A stretch of 64,000 bases of DNA, from NCBI RefSeq assembly GCF_014205675.1, contig NZ_JACIIX010000002.1:203970-267969 (forward strand), written 5' to 3'. The stretch's first letter is position 1; each line of letters begins with the position of its first letter. The position numbers were made by a program, and so were the translations under genes. This document shows positions 32,820-41,950 of the stretch, piece after piece. Below the pieces are notes generated by a model, which was not told where the DNA came from, did not search any database, and saw only the letters and a list, made by a program, of their open reading frames with translations. Origin of the DNA: Novispirillum itersonii. GTDB lineage: Bacteria; Pseudomonadota; Alphaproteobacteria; Rhodospirillales; Rhodospirillaceae.

Positions 32820-34124
32820 ATGCCTGAGTCTTCTCATATTCTCGTTGTTGAAGATACAAAATTCTTCTCTAATATCATCTGCAAAGCCGTCGCGGAGCGG
32901 GTTGGCGGCACCGCCGTGCCTGCCATGTCGCTGGCGGAAACCAAGGCGGCGGTCGCGGCCAGCGAAAAGCCGTTCATGCTGGCGCTGGTTGATCTGGTGC
33001 TGCCGGATGCCGAAAACGGCGAGGCGGTGCAGTGGCTGCTCAGCCAGTCCATTCCCTGTGTTGTCTTTACCGGCATTTATTCCGAGACCATGCGCGAGCA
33101 GCTGTTCGAGCAGGATATTATTGACTATGTGGTCAAGGATTCCGTCGCCAGCATCGATTACATGATGGATCTGGTGAAGCGGATCGAACGGAACCGCTCT
33201 ACTACGGTGCTGGTGGTGGATGATTCCTCCACCGTGCGCAAATACGTCGGGGATCTGCTGCGCAGTTACCGCTTTCAGGTGCTGGAGGCGGTGGATGGCC
33301 GTGATGGTCTGCGGGTGCTGAGGGAAAATCCACAGGTCCGGCTGGTGATCACCGATTACCATATGCCGCAGATGGACGGCGTGGATATGGTGCGCGAGAT
33401 GCGCCGCAGCCATGGCCGCGACCGGCTGGCGATCATCGGATTGTCCTCCGGCGGCGACAGCGCCCTGTCGGCCAAGTTCATCAAGTACGGGGCCAACGAT
33501 TTCATCAACCGTCCGTTTCTGCGCGAAGAGTTCTTCTGCCGCATCACCCAGAACATGCGGGTGCTGGATATGGTCGATACCCTGACGGAGATGGCAACCA
33601 AGGATGCCCTGACCGGAATCCATAACCGCCGCTTTTTCTTCGAAGCCGGGCATACCCTGTATGCCAGCGCGGCGCGGGACCGCCTGACCCTGACCGTGGC
33701 GATGGTTGATGTCGATTTCTTCAAGCGGGTGAACGATACCTACGGCCACGATGCCGGGGATACGGTGCTGAAAGCGGTGGCGGCGGAACTGCGGGCCTCC
33801 TGCCGCCAGACCGATCTGGTGGCGCGGCTGGGCGGGGAGGAATTCGCCATTGCCGCCGTCAACATGGGGCAGGACGATATTGAGCCGTTCTTCAACCGCC
33901 TGCGGCAGGGATTGCAGGATATGGTGGTCGAACACGACGGGGTGCGGATCCCCATCACCGCCAGCTTCGGGGTGTTCTCCGGGCTGTGCGACAGTCTGGA
34001 AGAAATGTTGCGTCAGGCCGACATCGGCCTGTATGCCGCCAAGGAAAACGGCCGTAACCGGGTTGAGCTGGTTACGGCCGCGTCCACAGAGCCAGAGCGG
34101 GTCTCAGAACTCGAGGTCGTCTAA
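32820..34124 (+). CDS. PleD-like response regulator / diguanylate cyclase (REC-REC-GGDEF)
   Basis: 434-residue soluble c-di-GMP synthase. Receiver 1 (about 5-125) has phospho-acceptor D58 and K106. Receiver 2 (about 128-245) has the DD pair in VLVVDDSSTVRKY and D179 in TDYHMPQMDG, but the switch Lys is Arg231 (FINRPF). The GGDEF domain has MVDVDFFKRVND, active GGEEF at 338-342 and an RxxD inhibition site (RQTD) five residues before it. In Caulobacter, PleD phosphorylation drives dimerisation and activity. No cognate kinase is adjacent. Its 3' end overlaps thiI tail to tail by 21 bases. Confidence 0.92.
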   Translation: MPESSHILVVEDTKFFSNIICKAVAERVGGTAVPAMSLAETKAAVAASEKPFMLALVDLVLPDAENGEAVQWLLSQSIPCVVFTGIYSETMREQLFEQDIIDYVVKDSVASIDYMMDLVKRIERNRSTTVLVVDDSSTVRKYVGDLLRSYRFQVLEAVDGRDGLRVLRENPQVRLVITDYHMPQMDGVDMVREMRRSHGRDRLAIIGLSSGGDSALSAKFIKYGANDFINRPFLREEFFCRITQNMRVLDMVDTLTEMATKDALTGIHNRRFFFEAGHTLYASAARDRLTLTVAMVDVDFFKRVNDTYGHDAGDTVLKAVAAELRASCRQTDLVARLGGEEFAIAAVNMGQDDIEPFFNRLRQGLQDMVVEHDGVRIPITASFGVFSGLCDSLEEMLRQADIGLYAAKENGRNRVELVTAASTEPERVSELEVV

Positions 34125-35615
34125 CCCCAGCTCGGTCCGCAGGCTGGTCAGGCCACCCCGGTAGGCATAGGCGGCATAGCCGCGCTGCTGCATATGTTCC
34201 GCCATCACCGCCGACAGCACGCCCCGGTGACAGTACAGGATGTAAGTCCCATCCTTCGGGACCTCCTTATACAGCCGCTTCAGGTCTTCCACGGTGTAAT
34301 GCAGGGCGCCGGGGGCGTGCCAGTGGCGGTAGAACTCCGGTGGCTGGCAGTCGATCAGCCGGGCGTCTTCCGGCAGGCTGTCGGCCCACAGGTAGGGGGT
34401 GCGCAGATCGGCGGCGGTGACGGTGTTGACATCAATGACCTTGCGGTCCCGGACCGCAGCGTCCACCAAAGCCGGATCCATCCCGACCTCGCCCTGAGCC
34501 ACCCGCTCCACGGTGCTGGTGGTGGCCGGTTTGGTCGGGGTGATGCCGCAGTATTCGGGAACGTGTTCCGAAATGGGGGCGGTGCCGATGTACCGCGCCT
34601 GCGTCATGATGTCTTTCTTGTCCATGCCGATCAGCGGGCGCAGCACCGGCAGGCTGGCGGCGGCATCAATGGTGACCAGATTGGCCAGAGTCTGGGACGA
34701 AACCTGCCCCAGCGCCTCGCCGGTGACAATCGCCCCGGCGTGGATATCGGCAGCGACGCCTTCCGCCACCCGGTACATCAGGCGCTTCAGGGTGATCTGC
34801 CAGTAAGACTGCTTCTGATGGGTCCGGATATCGGCCAGCAGCGGCTGAAAATCCACCACATGAAAGCGCGGTTGCAAGCCGCCGCCCCACAGGGTGCACA
34901 GCACCTTCACCGCCTGAAGCACCATGCGTTCCGCCGAGGCCCCGGCCAGATTGCACAGCACGAAGTCCATCCGGGCCCCGCGCCGCATCATCTGCCACGA
35001 GGCGACCATGGAATCAAAGCCGCCGGACACCAGCGACACCACCTTGCCCTGAGTGCCCGCCGGCAGGCCGCCGGCCCCCTCAACCCGGTCGCAGAACAGG
35101 TAGGTGCCTTCCTCGGTGATATCGACGCGGACCAGAACCTCCGGGTGATCGAGATCGACGGTGGCTCCGGTCAGATCCTTCAGCATGCCGCCGCCGATGT
35201 ACTGCACCTCGCGGGTGGAAATCACCCGGGGGCCGATGCGCTTGGCCAGCACGGCGAAGCGTTTGCCGCGGATGGCGTCGGCATACAGGCTGACCATGGC
35301 GGAGGTGATTGCCTCCATGGTGTTGTCCACCTGCGCATCAATCACCGAGAAGCTGCCGAGGCCGAACACTTTCGGCAGCAGGTCGCGGGTGCGGGCCCGC
35401 ATCGCCTTCGGCACATCCAGCATCATGCGGCCATGGTAATGGCGCATGGTGTGCTCCACCCCTTCCCGGGTCAGGATGGTGCGCAGGTTGCGGCGCAGGG
35501 TTTCCTGAAACTGGCGGCGGACCTGCTGCGACTTCAGCAGGATTTCCGGCGACAGGCGCAGCAGAAAGCGGGTGGTCTCGGCGGGCAGGGCGATGGAAGA
35601 CGGGGCGGAAGGCAT
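34104..35615 (-). CDS. thiI: tRNA 4-thiouridine synthase ThiI with rhodanese domain
   Basis: 503-residue cytosolic enzyme that thiolates U8 of tRNA; in some bacteria it also supplies sulfur for thiamine. In order it has an N-terminal ferredoxin-like and THUMP region (residues 15-165), a PP-loop ATPase with SGGFDS near 199, the PEYCGITP active cysteine segment near 357, and a C-terminal rhodanese domain whose loop YCHRGVLS near 463 holds the persulfide cysteine. Both cysteines needed for the E. coli-type relay are present. The last seven codons overlap the end of the convergent PleD-like gene. Confidence 0.95.
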   Translation of the reverse strand: MPSAPSSIALPAETTRFLLRLSPEILLKSQQVRRQFQETLRRNLRTILTREGVEHTMRHYHGRMMLDVPKAMRARTRDLLPKVFGLGSFSVIDAQVDNTMEAITSAMVSLYADAIRGKRFAVLAKRIGPRVISTREVQYIGGGMLKDLTGATVDLDHPEVLVRVDITEEGTYLFCDRVEGAGGLPAGTQGKVVSLVSGGFDSMVASWQMMRRGARMDFVLCNLAGASAERMVLQAVKVLCTLWGGGLQPRFHVVDFQPLLADIRTHQKQSYWQITLKRLMYRVAEGVAADIHAGAIVTGEALGQVSSQTLANLVTIDAAASLPVLRPLIGMDKKDIMTQARYIGTAPISEHVPEYCGITPTKPATTSTVERVAQGEVGMDPALVDAAVRDRKVIDVNTVTAADLRTPYLWADSLPEDARLIDCQPPEFYRHWHAPGALHYTVEDLKRLYKEVPKDGTYILYCHRGVLSAVMAEHMQQRGYAAYAYRGGLTSLRTELGLDDLEF

Positions 35616-35726
35616 CGCGGTCAGGGTCCGGTCTGGGCGGCACGCGGTGATGCGGCGTGCGGGGCTGAGGGGGCTGGGCCGCGCGGGGCGGATCGTGCTC
35701 CCTGCGGATGCCCGGGCGGCAGATGC

Positions 35727-35757
35727 GAAAAACCCCGGCTTGTGGGCCGGGGTTTTT
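35727..35757. terminator. Bidirectional terminator beside tRNA-Gln
   Basis: AAAAACCCCGGC pairs with GCCGGGGTTTTT around a short loop. It starts five bases past the tRNA on the minus strand, so it ends the tRNA transcript; the A/T flanks allow it to act in both directions. Confidence 0.85.
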
Positions 35758-35761
35758 GCTT

Positions 35762-35835
35762 TGGCTGGGGGACCTGGATTCGAACCAAGACTAGCAGAGT
35801 CAGAGTCAGCTGTTCTACCGTTAAACTATCCCCCA
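35762..35835 (-). tRNA. tRNA-Gln (anticodon CTG)
   Basis: The cloverleaf reads on the minus strand. Acceptor TGGGGGA pairs with TCCCCCA, with the U1-A72 pair usual for tRNA-Gln. The D-stem is GTTT/GAAC, the anticodon loop CTCTGAC carries CTG, the T-loop is TTCGAATC, the discriminator is G, and CCA is encoded. The anticodon stem GCTGA/TCTGC has a T-T mismatch at pair 29-41. Confidence 0.93.
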
Positions 35836-36248
35836 TCAGGGTTCGCTACTTTGCTGTTTCCCTTCGACTTTTTGGTTTCGGCCTTGACCGTTTCCGCTTC
35901 GTCGTCGTTCGCTGCATCGTCGCGAGGCCGGTCTTATAGCGTGACTTTTCAGACCTGAAAAGACCTTTTTTCAAAAAAGATGAACTTTTTTTGAGAGGGG
36001 GATTTCAGGGGCCGGTTCTCTGCGGTTTTCCACGGTTTTGGGGCCGGGCCGGATCTGAGTGTTCTGTTACGGTCTCAGGCGGTGGTCGGGGCTTCCGTCG
36101 CGCTCTTGGAAAGGATACGATGAGTCCCTAGTTTATAAGGTCCGTGGCTCAGGCTGTTCTTCCCGGGGGCCGGGCTGCGGACAAGGGGCACCGGAAAATC
36201 CGGGAGCCCGCCGGAGATAAAGTCTGTGACGACAGAAACGGAGTAAAG
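35836..36248. promoter_or_regulatory. Intergenic region between tRNA-Gln and ppx/gppA
   Basis: These 413 bases hold no clear gene. A TATAAG on the minus strand (35937-35932) may be the -10 box of tRNA-Gln. Beside it lie an 18-base perfect palindrome, CTTTTCAG-AC-CTGAAAAG (35945-35962), and CTTTTTTCAAAAAAG (35965-35979), followed by another T run. On the plus strand TATAAG at 36134-36139 may be the -10 box for ppx/gppA, which would put its start codon downstream of 36144. Confidence 0.4.
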
Positions 36249-37388
36249 GTGCAGGTGCAGGGAACACAGCGAGGCAAAGGGCGCTCCGGGTCCTCCCGGT
36301 CCGGGGCCGGAAAGACAGTTGACGGTAAATCCACCGTTGGCCTGCGGCCGGGTGCCTGCGGGGATGTCTATGCCGCTGTTGATCTTGGCACCAACAACTG
36401 CCGTATGCTGATTGCCCATCCGGACTCCGAAGGCTTCCGGGTCATTGATTCCTTTTCCCGCATCACCCGTCTGGGGGAGGGGCTGGCCGTTACCGGCAGC
36501 CTGTCGTCCACGGCGCAGACCCGTACCATTGATGCGCTGAAGCGTTGCGCCGATAAAATGGACCGCCGTGGGGTGACCGTGTCGCGCAACGTTGCGACCG
36601 AGGCCTGCCGCCGGGCGGTCAACGGTCCGGAATTCATCGTCCGTGCCCGCGAAGAAACCGGGATCTCGCTGGAATGTATCAGCGCTGATGAGGAAGCCCG
36701 GCTGGCGCTGGCGGGCTGTGCCAGCCTGCTGACCCGTGACCAGCCCTATGCGCTGGTGTTTGATATCGGCGGCGGATCGACCGAACTGCTGTGGGTCAAG
36801 CTGACCGATTCCCCTTATCCCTGTATCGAAGGCTTCGCCACCCTGCCGCTGGGCGTGGTGACTGTGGCCGAGGCCTGCGGTGGCGGCGATCTGTGCAGCC
36901 GCACCTATAAGGCGGTGATGGATCACGTTGCCTGCTGTCTGCGCCCGTTTGAGGAACGTCACCGGATCGGGGAATTCATCGCCCGGGGCGAGGCGCAGAT
37001 GCTGGGCACCTCCGGCACCTGTACCACGCTGGGCGGCCTGCACCTTGGCCTCGGGCGCTACGACCGGTCGGCGGTGGATGGCATCTGTATCGAGTTTACG
37101 GATATCGCCCGCCTGACCAGATCTCTGGCGGCGATGAGTCACCGGCAGCGGGTGGAATCGCCCTGTATCGGCCCGCAGCGGGCTGATCTGGTGCTGGCGG
37201 GCTGTGCCATTCTGGATGCCATCTGTGCCTTGTGGCCGATGGGGCGGCTGACGGTGGCCGACCGGGGCTTGCGCGAAGGCATGCTTTTAGGGCTTATGGG
37301 CGATACCGACCTGCAAGGGCGGTCGCCCACCGTGTCGCGGCGTCCGTTCACGCCGGTTTTTCCCTCTTCACAACTGATCGCGATCTGA
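36249..37388 (+). CDS. Ppx/GppA phosphatase family protein
   Basis: Exopolyphosphatase / pppGpp phosphohydrolase relative of the actin-like ATPase fold, about 379 residues. The N-terminal 40 residues are basic and disordered, followed by [15 protein letters not shown] (phosphate loop 1), [26 protein letters not shown] (phosphate loop 2) and [12 protein letters not shown]. It lacks the long C-terminal HD-type region of E. coli Ppx, so it is the short form. GTG at 36249 is chosen as start because GGAG lies five bases upstream; GTG at 36144 is possible. rlmE follows after five bases, so they form an operon. Confidence 0.85.
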   Translation: MQVQGTQRGKGRSGSSRSGAGKTVDGKSTVGLRPGACGDVYAAVDLGTNNCRMLIAHPDSEGFRVIDSFSRITRLGEGLAVTGSLSSTAQTRTIDALKRCADKMDRRGVTVSRNVATEACRRAVNGPEFIVRAREETGISLECISADEEARLALAGCASLLTRDQPYALVFDIGGGSTELLWVKLTDSPYPCIEGFATLPLGVVTVAEACGGGDLCSRTYKAVMDHVACCLRPFEERHRIGEFIARGEAQMLGTSGTCTTLGGLHLGLGRYDRSAVDGICIEFTDIARLTRSLAAMSHRQRVESPCIGPQRADLVLAGCAILDAICALWPMGRLTVADRGLREGMLLGLMGDTDLQGRSPTVSRRPFTPVFPSSQLIAI

Positions 37389-37393
37389 AGTTC

Positions 37394-38164
37394 ATGGCGC
37401 AGAAGCCTACCCGTCCCGGCGCGTCCCGTCCGGGGTCCCGTTCCACAGGCCGCAGCGGCGGTGCTCCCGGTGGGGAGTCCAGCGCGCTGCCGACCGTGCG
37501 GATGAAGTCCGTTCACGTTAAATCGGCGAAGGGGCGGAAGCTGTCTTCCACCCTGTGGCTCCAGCGCCAGCTGAACGACCCCTATGTGGCCGAGGCCAAG
37601 GCCCGTGGTTATAAGTCGCGGGCGGCCTTCAAGCTGATTGAGCTGGACGAGAAGTTTGAATTCCTGAAGCCCGGCATCCGGGTGGTCGATCTGGGGGCCG
37701 CCCCCGGCGGCTGGACCCAGATTGCCGTGGACCGCACCAAGGCCGGTCAGCCCGGCGGCGGCACCGTGGTCGGGATTGATATTCTGGAATGGGGTCCGAT
37801 TCCGGGGGCGCACTGCATTACCCTCGACTTTCTCGATCCCAAGGCCCCGGATCTGCTGAAGGATGCGCTGGGCGGCCGGGCTGATGTGGTGATGTCCGAC
37901 ATGGCGGCACCGACCACCGGCCACCCGCAGACCGACCACCTGCGCATCATCGCCCTGCTGGAAGTGGCGTGGGCCTTCGCCGAGGAAGTGCTGGCCCCCG
38001 GCGGCACCTTCATCTGCAAGGTGTTCAACGGTGGCGCGATCAACGAGCTGCTGACCGAGATCAAGAAGCGCTGCCCGTCGGTCAAGCACGTCAAGCCGCT
38101 GTCCAGCCGCAAGGAAAGCCCGGAGCTGTATCTGGTGGCGCAGGGGTTCCGCGCTGAATCCTGA
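37394..38164 (+). CDS. rlmE: 23S rRNA 2'-O-ribose methyltransferase RlmE (U2552)
   Basis: 256-residue FtsJ/RrmJ enzyme that methylates U2552 in the A-loop late in 50S assembly. A basic 45-residue N-terminal tail precedes the domain. The K-D-K-E catalytic tetrad is visible in AAFKLIE, MSDMA, CKVF and SPELYLV. The SAM loop is [12 protein letters not shown]. It starts at the ATG at 37394, five bases after the ppx/gppA stop, which is a common alphaproteobacterial pairing. A terminator lies 30 bases downstream. Confidence 0.95.
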   Translation: MAQKPTRPGASRPGSRSTGRSGGAPGGESSALPTVRMKSVHVKSAKGRKLSSTLWLQRQLNDPYVAEAKARGYKSRAAFKLIELDEKFEFLKPGIRVVDLGAAPGGWTQIAVDRTKAGQPGGGTVVGIDILEWGPIPGAHCITLDFLDPKAPDLLKDALGGRADVVMSDMAAPTTGHPQTDHLRIIALLEVAWAFAEEVLAPGGTFICKVFNGGAINELLTEIKKRCPSVKHVKPLSSRKESPELYLVAQGFRAES

Positions 38165-38194
38165 TCCGGTGGAACCGTCCTGACGGATAAACAG

Positions 38195-38225
38195 AAACGG
38201 CGCATCCGCACGGTGCGCCGTTTTT
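38195..38225 (+). terminator. Terminator of rlmE
   Basis: AAACGGCGCA pairs with TGCGCCGTTT around a nine-base loop and runs into TTTTT. It lies between the convergent rlmE and J-protein genes and could serve both. Confidence 0.85.
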
Positions 38226-38249
38226 CGTGGCCGGGGAGAGCTGCGGTGG

Positions 38250-38747
38250 TCAGTCAGACAGCAGGCGCTCGCGGGCTTCATTTAGTTTGGCCGCCATCCA
38301 GTCCGATCCGCCCTTGTCCGGGTGGACCTGCCCCATCAGGCGGCGGTAGGCAGCCTGGACCTCGTCGGCTGTTGCCGTCTCCGGCAGACCCAGGACCCGC
38401 AGGGCCTCCGAGCGGTCCATGGTGCCGGGGCGCGGCGGCGACGGGGCCTGTCGCGTCTCTGTCTGTGCCTGCGGTTTCGGGCGGGGGCGCAGCATATCGC
38501 GGATGGTCCGTCCGGCCTGCCACATTTGCAGGCCGCGCATCACCCATGGGGCCATCGCCATCAGGGTGGCAAAGGCCAGCCCCAGCCGTCCGGTCAGGGC
38601 CAGAACGGCGACCAGCACCAGCAGCAGCGGGATCAGCCCGCCGCCAAGACGGCGCTTCAGGCTGCCGGAAGGCGACCGCATCAGCCAGTTGCCGACAAAC
38701 ATGATCCCGAAGATCAGGGCGGCCCCGGCCAGCAGGGAGAGGATCAT
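38250..38747 (-). CDS. Membrane-anchored J-domain protein
   Basis: 165-residue co-chaperone. Two hydrophobic segments lie at the N-terminus (about 1-22 and 38-72), then a Pro/Arg-rich linker and a compact C-terminal J-domain (about 112-165). The J-domain carries the essential HPD in GQVHPDKGGSDW and helices EALRVLGLPETATADEVQAAYRR-like at the start. The order membrane-linker-J-domain at the C-terminus resembles mitochondrial TIM14/Pam18. It should recruit DnaK to the inner membrane. It follows mipZ by 13 bases and is probably co-transcribed with it. Confidence 0.88.
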   Translation of the reverse strand: MILSLLAGAALIFGIMFVGNWLMRSPSGSLKRRLGGGLIPLLLVLVAVLALTGRLGLAFATLMAMAPWVMRGLQMWQAGRTIRDMLRPRPKPQAQTETRQAPSPPRPGTMDRSEALRVLGLPETATADEVQAAYRRLMGQVHPDKGGSDWMAAKLNEARERLLSD

Positions 38748-38760
38748 CGCTCCGGTCCGG

Positions 38761-39573
38761 TCAGGCGGCGCCGGTCAGCTTGGCGTGCGCCTTGCCGATG
38801 GCGTCCAGCAGGGCGCGCAGCTCCTGCTTGGCGGCGACGTGGGACATGTTCATTTCCAGCTCCACCCCATCCTTGTTCAGATCGAGCAGGGTCAGGCCGG
38901 TCAGGAACAGTTCGCGGAAGATCACCCGTTCCCCCAGACCCTGAATGTGGACAAACCGCAGCCGGTCTGACAGTTCCGCCACCAGCCGTTCCATGTCCTG
39001 CTTGTTGCGGGCGGCCAGATGCGACAGGCGGTTGCGCAGCACCACCCAGGCAATCTGCCCGCCGTCGCGGACAGCGCGGCGCTTTTTCACCTCGAACACC
39101 ATGGCGGCATAGTGGCTGTAACCTTTGATCTGCATGGTATCGGGGTCAACCCGGGCCAGCACGTCAAGGTCGATGAAGCTGTCGTTCAGGGGGGTGATCA
39201 GGGTATCGGCAAAGGAATGCCCGGCCCGCGACAGATAGGTGTCCGACCCCGGGGTGTCGATGACGATGGTGTCACAGCGGGTCTGAAGATCGCGGATGAT
39301 CCCGCGCAGGATCTCCTCATCCCGGGGCTGATCGCCGGACGGCAGCAGGGGATAATGCTCCGGCATCGGCAGGGTGATGCCGTGCTTCTCGGCATAGGTT
39401 TTGCGGTTTTCGATATAGCGGGTCAGGGTGGCCTGCCGGGCGTCGAGGTCGATGGTCCCCACCCGGAGGCCGCCGCGCAGCAGGCTGACAATCAGATGCA
39501 TGGAGACAGTGGACTTGCCGGATCCGCCTTTCTCGTTGCCGACGACGATCACATGCGCGGTGTTTTGACTCAT
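38761..39573 (-). CDS. mipZ: Division-plane positioning ATPase MipZ
   Basis: 270-residue ParA/MinD-type ATPase that forms gradients from ParB at the poles and blocks FtsZ polymerisation there, so division occurs at midcell. The deviant Walker A GNEKGGSGKST is at residues 12-22, with IDLDARQATLTRY as the A' region and IDTPGSDTYLSR as Walker B. The segment LITPLNDSFIDLDVLARVD is characteristic of MipZ and not of ParA. MipZ is a hallmark of alphaproteobacteria lacking MinCD. The membrane J-protein gene follows in the same direction. Confidence 0.94.
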   Translation of the reverse strand: MSQNTAHVIVVGNEKGGSGKSTVSMHLIVSLLRGGLRVGTIDLDARQATLTRYIENRKTYAEKHGITLPMPEHYPLLPSGDQPRDEEILRGIIRDLQTRCDTIVIDTPGSDTYLSRAGHSFADTLITPLNDSFIDLDVLARVDPDTMQIKGYSHYAAMVFEVKKRRAVRDGGQIAWVVLRNRLSHLAARNKQDMERLVAELSDRLRFVHIQGLGERVIFRELFLTGLTLLDLNKDGVELEMNMSHVAAKQELRALLDAIGKAHAKLTGAA

Positions 39574-39661
39574 CGGGACGGTTCCTGCCCTGTTATACCC
39601 AGTTTCTGTGGGGCGCTCCGCAGCCGGGGGCGTTCTGCCCCCGCGTTATGCCACGGTGCCC

Positions 39662-41734
39662 TTATGCCACAGCCTCCGCCCGCAACCAAACGGCAGTGTC
39701 ATGAAACACTGCTCCCCCATTCGGCGGCGCCGGTTCAGCCGATACCAGTGTATTGATACCATTCCCATCGGCAAAGTCATCATTTGGCCATATACCTTCA
39801 ACGACAACGGTTTGCCGTTGCAGGCCATCGAAGGCGCGGACCGCCACCACCACACTGCCGCGGCGGTTGCCGATCCGCACCCGGCCACCGTCGGTCAGGC
39901 CCAGATCCGCACAGACATCCGGGTGGATCAGGGCGGTCGGCTGGCGTTCCTGCTTCCGGCTGGTCGGGGTTTCGCTGAAGGTGGTGTTCAGGAAATTGCG
40001 CGACGGGGCGGCCACCAGCCGGAACGGATGATCGGCATCGGGCATGTCGATGATCGGCACAAAGTCCGGCAGTTTCGGCAATTGTGCATGCAGCGGGCCG
40101 TAGTTTTCCCACTGCGGGGCGAAATGGAATTTGCCGTCCGCATGCGGGAACCCGGAGCGGAACCGGGCCTCGTCGCCACTGCGGCCCCGGAATTCCCACC
40201 GCTTTTCGATCAGTTCGTCACCGCCGGACAGGCCGACGCTGCGGGCCATATGGTCCACATGGTCCCACGCACTCAGGGCGAAACCGGGGTGGTCGGCCCC
40301 CAGTCGGGCCGCCAGCGCACAGATCACTTCGTGATTGGACCGGCATTCCCCCGGGGCCGCCATCACCGGGCGGTGCGCCTGTAGGAACGGATGGCCCCCG
40401 GCAGCATAGATGTCGTCATGTTCCAGAAACATGGTGGCGGGCAGGACGATATCCGCGTAGCGGGCGGTTTCGGTCATGAACTGCTCATGCACGCACAGGA
40501 ACAGGTCTTCCCGGGCCAGACCCTGCCGCACCAGCGCGGTGTGTGGGGCGACGGCGGCGGGGTTGGTGTTCTGCACGATCATCGCCATCACCGGCGGGCC
40601 ATCGCCCAGATCGCGGCGGTCGCCGGTCAGGACCGGGCCGATCCGGCTCATATCCAGCACCCGCACCGACGGATCCACGGCATCAAGGCCCTGCACCAGC
40701 GTCCGGTCTACGCCGAAATCCCCGGACAGGGAATACTGGGCCCCGCCGCCGGGATGGTCCCACGCCCCGGTGACGGAGGGCAGGCAGGCGGCGGCATGCA
40801 TGCTGACCGCGCCCAGCCGGTTGCGGGTGAAGCCGTAGCCCAGCCGCAGGAAGCTGCGTCTGGTGCTGCCGTACAGGGTGGCGAAGGCTTCAATCTGTTC
40901 CGCCGGGATGCCGGTGATGGCGGCGGCCCACTCCGGGGTCCGGGTTTGCAGGTGGGCTTCCAGCTCCGCCGGAACATCGGTGTGGCGGGCCATCCACGCC
41001 CGGTCGGCATGGCCGTCGCGGAACAGCACATGCATCACCGCACAGGCCAGTGCCGCATCGGTGCCCGGCATCGGCATCAGATGCAGGTCCGCCTTCTCGG
41101 CGGTGGCGGTGCGGTAGGGGTCCACCACCACCAACCTGGCATTCCGGCCTTTTTTGGCCTTCTGCACCCAGTTCATCACGTGGACCTGCGTGTGGACCGC
41201 GTTGGCCCCCCAGATGACGATCAGGTCAGAGTCCGCCATCTCCCGGGGGTCAGTGCCGGTGCCCTTGCCGACGGCGGCGGCCCAGCCGGGGCTGCTGGTG
41301 CCGACACAGATGGTGGAGTGCTGGCGGGAATAGCGCAGGCTGTGGCGCAGGCGTTCAATGCCATCGCGCTGCACCAGCCCCATGGTTCCGGCATAGAAGT
41401 ACGGCCAGACCGCTTCGCTGCCGTGCTCCTCGGTGGCCTTGCGGAAGGCGGCGGCGACGGTATCCAGTGCCTCGTCCCACGAAATCGGGGTGAACTCACC
41501 GCTGCCCTTGCGGCCGGTCCGCTTCAGCGGGGTCATCAGTCGCCCGGGGTGATGGACCCGTTCCTCGTAACGCGCCACCTTGGCGCAGATCACGCCGTCG
41601 GTATAAGGCTGCGGCGCCCCGCGCAGGCGTCCGACCCGGTCTGGGGCGACCAGATCGACATCCAGCGCACAGACGCTGGGGCAGTCATGCGGGCAGACGG
41701 AGTGCCGGGTGGCGTAGAGCGGAGACTTCGACAT
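39662..41734 (-). CDS. Molybdopterin-dependent oxidoreductase (DMSO reductase superfamily)
   Basis: Catalytic subunit of about 690 residues. An N-terminal [4Fe-4S] site is present: HSVCPHDCPSVCALD plus a Cys at GVICAKV. It is followed by molybdopterin-binding segments (STICVGTSSPGWAA, LIVIWGANAVHTQVH, VVDPYRTATAEKADLH, PVMAMIVQNTNPAAVAP, ETARYADIVLPATMFLEHDD) and a C-terminal dinucleotide-binding domain (RNFLNTTFSETPTSRK). There is no Tat signal, so it is cytosolic. No redox partner subunits are adjacent, and the substrate is unknown. The ATG at 41734 starts the family N-terminus; a much longer in-frame extension upstream is not protein-like. Confidence 0.9.
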   Translation of the reverse strand: MSKSPLYATRHSVCPHDCPSVCALDVDLVAPDRVGRLRGAPQPYTDGVICAKVARYEERVHHPGRLMTPLKRTGRKGSGEFTPISWDEALDTVAAAFRKATEEHGSEAVWPYFYAGTMGLVQRDGIERLRHSLRYSRQHSTICVGTSSPGWAAAVGKGTGTDPREMADSDLIVIWGANAVHTQVHVMNWVQKAKKGRNARLVVVDPYRTATAEKADLHLMPMPGTDAALACAVMHVLFRDGHADRAWMARHTDVPAELEAHLQTRTPEWAAAITGIPAEQIEAFATLYGSTRRSFLRLGYGFTRNRLGAVSMHAAACLPSVTGAWDHPGGGAQYSLSGDFGVDRTLVQGLDAVDPSVRVLDMSRIGPVLTGDRRDLGDGPPVMAMIVQNTNPAAVAPHTALVRQGLAREDLFLCVHEQFMTETARYADIVLPATMFLEHDDIYAAGGHPFLQAHRPVMAAPGECRSNHEVICALAARLGADHPGFALSAWDHVDHMARSVGLSGGDELIEKRWEFRGRSGDEARFRSGFPHADGKFHFAPQWENYGPLHAQLPKLPDFVPIIDMPDADHPFRLVAAPSRNFLNTTFSETPTSRKQERQPTALIHPDVCADLGLTDGGRVRIGNRRGSVVVAVRAFDGLQRQTVVVEGIWPNDDFADGNGINTLVSAEPAPPNGGAVFHDTAVWLRAEAVA

Positions 41735-41950
41735 GCTGGGGAGAGTCCGGGCAGGGAAGGGGCGGGGGACATAACTCCTAACCCGCCGCACCGGTCCCGG
41801 CAAGCAGGACCGAATTCTGCATTGCCGGGTACTGGCCAGACAGGCTACAACAAAAGGGGGAGCGGTTGACCGCCAGCATGCAAACATGGGCGTAAACCGC
41901 TGGATGGGGCGATGAGTCTGTCTGACGTGTAAGACCGATAGGTTAAAGTC

